A DNA stretch of 64,000 nt from Nageia nagi (taxonomy: Eukaryota > Pinophyta): contig JBITNC010000001.1 of the NCBI GenBank assembly GCA_050084985.1, positions 136,214,001 through 136,278,000 of the forward strand, written 5' to 3'. Made by a program: the position numbers and the translations under genes. Each line of letters begins with the position of its first letter. The first letter of the stretch is position 1. Shown here piece after piece: positions 60,001 through 64,000 of this stretch. Under the pieces are notes generated by a model. It was not told the DNA's origin. It saw nothing but the letters and a program-made list of their open reading frames with translations, and did no database searches.

Positions 60001-60972
60001 ATTACTATTGTATGTAGATGACATGCTTGTTGCAGGGTCTAACATGCAGGAAATAAATGTGCTCAAAAGAAAATTGGCAAATTCATTTGCAATGAAGGAT
60101 TTGGGAGCTGAACAACAAATCCTTGGTATGAGAATCACTGGAGATAGGAAAAATCACAAATTAACATTGTCTCAAAATGAGTACATACAAAAGGTATTAA
60201 AAAGATTTAATATGCACAATGCAAAACCAGTTAGTACACCTTTTGCTAGCCATTTCAAACTTAGTAAGGAAATGTGCCCAAAGACCCAAGAAGACATGGA
60301 TTATATGTCTAAAGTTCCATATGCATCAGTAGTTGGAAGCTTAATGTATGCAATGGTCTGCACAAGGCCTAATATTGCACATGCAGTGGGAGTTGTAAGT
60401 AGGTACATGAACAATCCAGGAAAGGAACATTGGATGGTAGTGAAATGGATTCTCAGATATCTGAAAGGTACCACAAATCAAGCATTATGCTTTGGTGGTT
60501 CAAACATTTCCCTACAGGGATATGTTGATGCATATATGGCAGGTGATAGAGATAACAGGAGGAGTACTACAGGATATGTATTTACTGTTGGTGGAACAGC
60601 TATCAGTTGGGTTTCAAAAATCCAAAGTGTTGTTGCACTTTCAACAATAAAAGCAGAGTATGTTGCTGCTACAGAGGCTAGTAAATAAATGATTTGGTTA
60701 CAAAGGTTTATGAGTGAATTAGGTAAGGAGCATGATATGGGACACTATACAGTGATAGCCACAGTGCCATTCATCTTGCAAAGAACTCAGCATTTCATTC
60801 TAGGACTAAACACATACAGCTCAAGTACCATTTCATACGATCAGTGTTGGAAGATGGAGAGATAAAGCTGGAAAAGATACATACTAGCTAGAATCCTACA
60901 GATATGCTAACAAAAATTGTAACCAGGGAGAAACTGAGAATTTTCTCAGTTTCAATTGGTCTTCAAGGATGA
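57083..60972 (+). pseudogene. Copia gag-pol polyprotein of element C (broken)
   Basis: One frame of about 1,296 codons starts MVEDGKFRVEKFNSQNFSLW. Gag has a UBN2-type core and a zinc knuckle CWKCGKKGHLKRDC (57782-57823). The protease has DSGASFHATP (Asp at 57950). Integrase has the HHRLGHMSEKGMKIL and CENC zinc site, then D (VHTDVWGP, 58520), D (LRSDNGGEY) and E (PQENGVLERM). RT has KARLVVKGFTQKKGIDF, LDVKTAFLHGDLEEEIYM and YVDD at 60011-60022. RNase H has YVDAYMAGDRDNRRSTTGY and ALSTIKAEY. Stops lie at 57149, 57338, 57647, about 57845, 57857, 58085, about 58163, 58496, 59216, 59747, about 59807, 59882, 59894 and 60686. A 1-bp loss near 60745 shifts the end. Confidence 0.93.
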
Positions 60973-61053
60973 CGATGAAGATGAGAAACAGCTAGGTCCA
61001 AAGAGGAGTCATTGCCCAGCAAATGAAGCAGTGATGGAGTTGCTACAATCATT

Positions 61054-61068
61054 CTCCAAGTGGGAGAT
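61054..61068 (+). promoter_or_regulatory. Polypurine tract of Copia element C
   Basis: CCAAGTGGGAGAT lies directly before the right LTR start at 61069, the usual purine-rich block of Copia elements. Confidence 0.7.
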
Positions 61069-61597
61069 TATTATGTGTGGAGCATGATTGTTTAGAGTTC
61101 TTTGTTGCAGTCAGATGTATACCCCAGGAAGCTAAAAACATTTGTAAAATTGCCTTGTAAAAGTATAGTAATTTCTAGTCAATCTGGGTCGTTCATTAGG
61201 CAAATGATCTGACGGTAGAACTTATGTTTAGTTTAGGATTTTTTCCCTAGATAAAAACCCCTCTTTTTGTATGAGGGCATTGTAACAGACATGATTCAGT
61301 GAGCGAGAAATAGAGACGTGAGACGGTGAGCGAGAAATAGATACGTGAGACGGTGAGCGAGAAATAGAGATGTGAGACTATGAGAGAAAATAGAGGATAT
61401 TACAGCGGATCTGCTGTAGGTTGTATCTCTTCACTTTGCTAGATAATAGAAAGGAAGGACTGGCTGTTTGGTGTGGATGTAGCCCAAACTAGGTGAACCA
61501 CGTATATCTGTGTCTCTCTTATTTATGCATTTTCTATGTTTATATTTTCTACAATATTTATGTGTTCCATTTCTCCATAGTATATAATTTTCTAACA
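61069..61597 (+). repeat. 3' LTR of Copia element C
   Basis: It starts TATTATGTGTGGAGCATG (the terminal TG has become TA) and ends TTTTCTAACA. It is followed by the duplication ATTAG at 61598-61602. Confidence 0.95.
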
Positions 61598-61602
61598 ATT
61601 AG
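61598..61602. other. Target-site duplication of the Copia element, right copy
   Basis: ATTAG, matching 56475-56479. Confidence 0.95.
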
Positions 61603-63160
61603 GGTGTTTAATGATGCAGTGTGTTCAACTTTGGGATCCATAGTGCTACCGATTACAGTAGGGGCTAAAATCGTTCAAACTTTATTACATATAATTGAAG
61701 GAAATATTATACAATACAACATTCTTTTAGGACATCCATGGATTAGAGAAATGCAATGTGTTCCATCAACTTATCATGGATGTTTAAAATACATCTATAA
61801 AGGTAAAGTTCATTGTGTGTTTAAAGATCCAAATCCTTATTCACATTGTAATTTAATTTTTGATCCAAATAAAGTGACATTACCGTCCCCTAATTTATCA
61901 ACTATATTAATGAACAAAAATGTGAATCAATCTGAAGTCATAAAAGAAAAAGGTGATACAGTTATACAAGATAAAGATACTTAGGAAAAAGTTGCTAAAA
62001 CTTTAGACGAAAAATATGGAGCTTCTTCATCAAAACAAGTGAATAATACATTTAATAATGACTCATCCAATGTATATCTAGTAAAAATTAAATTAATGGA
62101 TTTAGGGATGGGAGAATATGATGTAGATGATGTGGTATTTAATATACCTTTAGCACAAGAAATGGGAAGATTATCTGAATCACCTAGTGTGATTGGACAA
62201 ATAGTACCTTTAGGAGAAGTACCTAATCAGACAATGTTTATCTATGCGGGAATAGTAGATCTTGTGTCAACAATATCCAATCAAACATATGAAGGAAATT
62301 TCAATAATGATATGAAATATTTATCGCCATGTTCAAGAACCTTTGTCTTAAACTATTTAAACAAATGTAATTGGCAAGGACGAGGATTAGGTCGATATGA
62401 ACAAGGTCCATGAGAAATAATTGAATTATGAAACCAAGATCCCACTGATAAAAGGGGATTAGGTTATCAAAATAAATGTAAAAATCTTGCTACAGTAGGA
62501 AATTTAGAAGAGAATTTGGATTATAATGAAGAAATTTTAGAGAAAGAATCTATAGTACAAGAAATTATTAATATAAGAGAAGAACAATTAAGTGAAATGG
62601 ATGTCTTAGAAGGGGTCAAAATGCTCTTTATTAATAATATTGAGCCACCCTGGACTCATACAGGCTTACCAAGTGATATACAGGAAAAAATAAATAAAAA
62701 TGTCGAATCATCAATCATTCCATATTCAGATATACCATCGATAAATATGGTTACAATAAAAGAGAATGATATTGAAGATCAAAATAATGAACAAATAGAT
62801 GAAGTTAACGAAAATCAAAATTTAATCAAAATAATAGCCAATACTTCTACAGATGAAGTAATTGCTGACTTCTCTCTTATATCATCTAATCCTTCGGTAC
62901 ATGAATTCAAAAATGTAGATCACATATTTGGTTCCTATGAAAATCAAGTATGCACGAATGAACAAACTCAAGAATACGATGAAGACGACAACAGTTGGAT
63001 ACCAGTACCAAATCAACTAGAAGAAGGGTCGCATATGCTTACTAAAAAAGTATTAGAAATAAATATTAGTAATGATCCTCAAAATCCTAAAATTATTCAA
63101 TTAGGAGAAAACCTCACGGAAAATGAACAAGAAGGAATTATAACCTTATTAAAAGAATGA
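61603..63160 (+). pseudogene. pro: Protease (second part) and linker of element B
   Basis: The sequence resumes as VFNDAVCSTLGSIVLPITVG, followed by ILLGHPWIREMQ (the conserved end of the protease), a mobile linker (VKIKLMDLGMGEYDVDD-like, 62080-62140) and the acidic segment up to TLLKE. Stops at 61981, 62411, about 62429 and 63158. Those at 62411 and 63158 match 31476 and 32238 of A. The linker is less broken than in A. The first few codons have changed relative to A around the insertion point. Confidence 0.85.
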
Positions 63161-64000
63161 GAAAAGGTATTTGCATGGTCATATGTAGACATGCCTAGAA
63201 TAGATCCTAAATTAGTAGTACATAATTTAGCATTAAAGTCTGATGCTAAACCTGTTAAACAAAAATTACGTAAAATGCATCCTACTATAGCATTAATGGT
63301 AAAAGAAGAACTTCAAAAATTATTAGAAGCTAAATTTATACAACCTATAGATTATTTAGATTGGATATCTAATATGGTACCTATGAAAAAACCAAGTGGA
63401 AAAATAAGAATATGCATAGATTTTTGTGATCTTAACAAAGCTTGTCCTAAGGATGATTTCCCTTTGCCTAGCATTGATAGTTTGGTAGATTCGATAGCAG
63501 GACATGATATGTTGTCATTAATGGATGGGTTTTCTGGTTATAATCAAATAAAAATAGCTATTGAAGATCAACATAAAATAGCTTTTATAACTCCTTGGGG
63601 TACCTTTTATTATAAAGTTATGCCTTTTGGATTAAAAAATGTCGGGGCAACTTATCAAAGGGCTATGACTTATATATTCCATGATTATATGCACGACATA
63701 GTAGAAGATTATGTCGATGATTTGTTGGTTAGATCTAAATATCGAGTAGATCATGGAAAAGACTTAATTAAAGTCTTAGATAGATTATTAGAACATAAAG
63801 TAAGATTAAATCCAAAAAAATGTGTTTTTGGTGTAACTTCAGGAAAATTATTAGGATTTATTATGTCCCAACGAGGAATTGAAATAGATCCTAGTAAAGT
63901 GAAGGTAGTAGTAGACATGCCACCTCCTGCAAATCTAAAACAATTACAAAGTTTACAGGGTAAGTTACAAGCCATTAGAAGGTTTATAGCTCAACTTTCT
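63161..64000 (+). pseudogene. pol: Reverse transcriptase of element B, partial at window end
   Basis: This stretch is open to the end of the window. It contains KMHPTIALMVKEELQKLLEA, IRICIDFCDLNKACPKDDF, MLSLMDGFSGYNQIKIAIED, MPFGLKNVGATYQRAMTYIF, catalytic YVDD (63710-63721) and GFIMSQRGIEIDPSKVKVVV. It keeps CGA (Arg) at the place where A has TGA (32952). The RT is free of stops and frameshifts across 280 codons, which is better preserved than in A, but the upstream gag-pol frame is broken, so I call it a pseudogene. Confidence 0.85.

Larger units (their letters stand above)
56480..61597 (+). mobile_element. Element C: complete 5.1-kb Ty1/Copia retrotransposon nested in B
   Basis: Two LTRs (528 and 529 bp), a perfect initiator tRNA-Met primer site, one gag-pol frame with order gag, protease, integrase, RT, RNase H (the Copia order), a purine-rich tract before the right LTR and a 5-bp duplication ATTAG define a full element. 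The sequence of gag, DSGASFHATP and integrase is like the Tork/Tnt1 group (inference). The LTRs differ at roughly 6-7 percent of sites by hand alignment, mostly transitions. It carries about a dozen in-frame stops and one late frameshift, so it is inactive. Confidence 0.95.
50626..64000 (+). mobile_element. Element B: second copy of the element A family, cut by the window end
   Basis: Its 5' LTR (50626-51464), primer site, leader with 20-bp motif array, gag, protease and RT all match element A in order and in detail. It contains an inserted Copia element (56480-61597). The window ends in the RT/RNase H connection, so integrase, the accessory genes and the 3' LTR lie outside. It shares at least six in-frame stop codons with A at the same sites. 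Confidence 0.93.

Overview
This is a repeat-dense, AT-rich stretch of nuclear DNA from a plant, most likely a seed plant with a large genome. The reasons are plant-type LTR retrotransposons (a Tat-like Ty3/Gypsy with two RNase H domains, a Tork-like Ty1/Copia, L1-type LINE remains), primer sites for initiator tRNA-Met, and a plant-mobile-domain (PMD) gene. I cannot name the species; a gymnosperm would fit, but that is inference. I see no intact host gene, rRNA or tRNA gene. Almost all recognisable coding sequence is transposon-derived and broken.

Left part (1-24.9 kb): old, fragmented repeats. A possible 3' LTR lies at 4788. A decayed Ty3/Gypsy element on the minus strand (RT about 5.7-6.7 kb, protease about 10.3-10.6 kb, gag about 11.2-11.66 kb) is interrupted by a small LTR element (7103-9584, minus) that carries a broken ORF with 27-residue repeats. 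Further decayed LTRs lie near 11674, 15482 and 21804, and another Ty3 RT remnant at 15.8-16.2 kb. A long minus-strand pseudogene of unknown function fills 22.77-24.89 kb.

Centre (24892-42667): element A, a complete 17.8-kb Ty3/Gypsy retrotransposon. It has 833/832-bp LTRs, TG...CA ends, a PPT and a perfect 5-bp target duplication (AATAT). Its order is LTR; leader with an exact 8 x 20-bp CpG-motif array; gag with a long coiled coil; protease; RT; RNase H; second (archaeal-type) RNase H; integrase; a sense ORF with an internally duplicated, unrecognised domain; a purine tract; 4 x 145-bp tandem repeats; an antisense spliced PMD gene; another 20-bp motif array; PPT; LTR. The gag-pol frame is continuous but has about 25 in-frame stops and one frameshift.

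Right part (42.7-64 kb): a minus-strand LINE remnant, a Copia scrap, a minus-strand multi-exon pseudogene (about 45-47.1 kb) and an LTR remnant at 49991. Then comes element B (50626 to beyond the window), a second member of A's family. A 5.1-kb Ty1/Copia element (56480-61597, TSD ATTAG) is inserted in B's protease; removing it restores B's frame. The 3' half of B is outside the window.

The unusual material is the accessory cargo of element A: the antisense spliced PMD gene, the sense ORF with a tandemly duplicated domain, and a family of 20-bp-spaced palindromic CpG motifs shared by the LTR, the leader, the PMD intron and the PMD upstream region.
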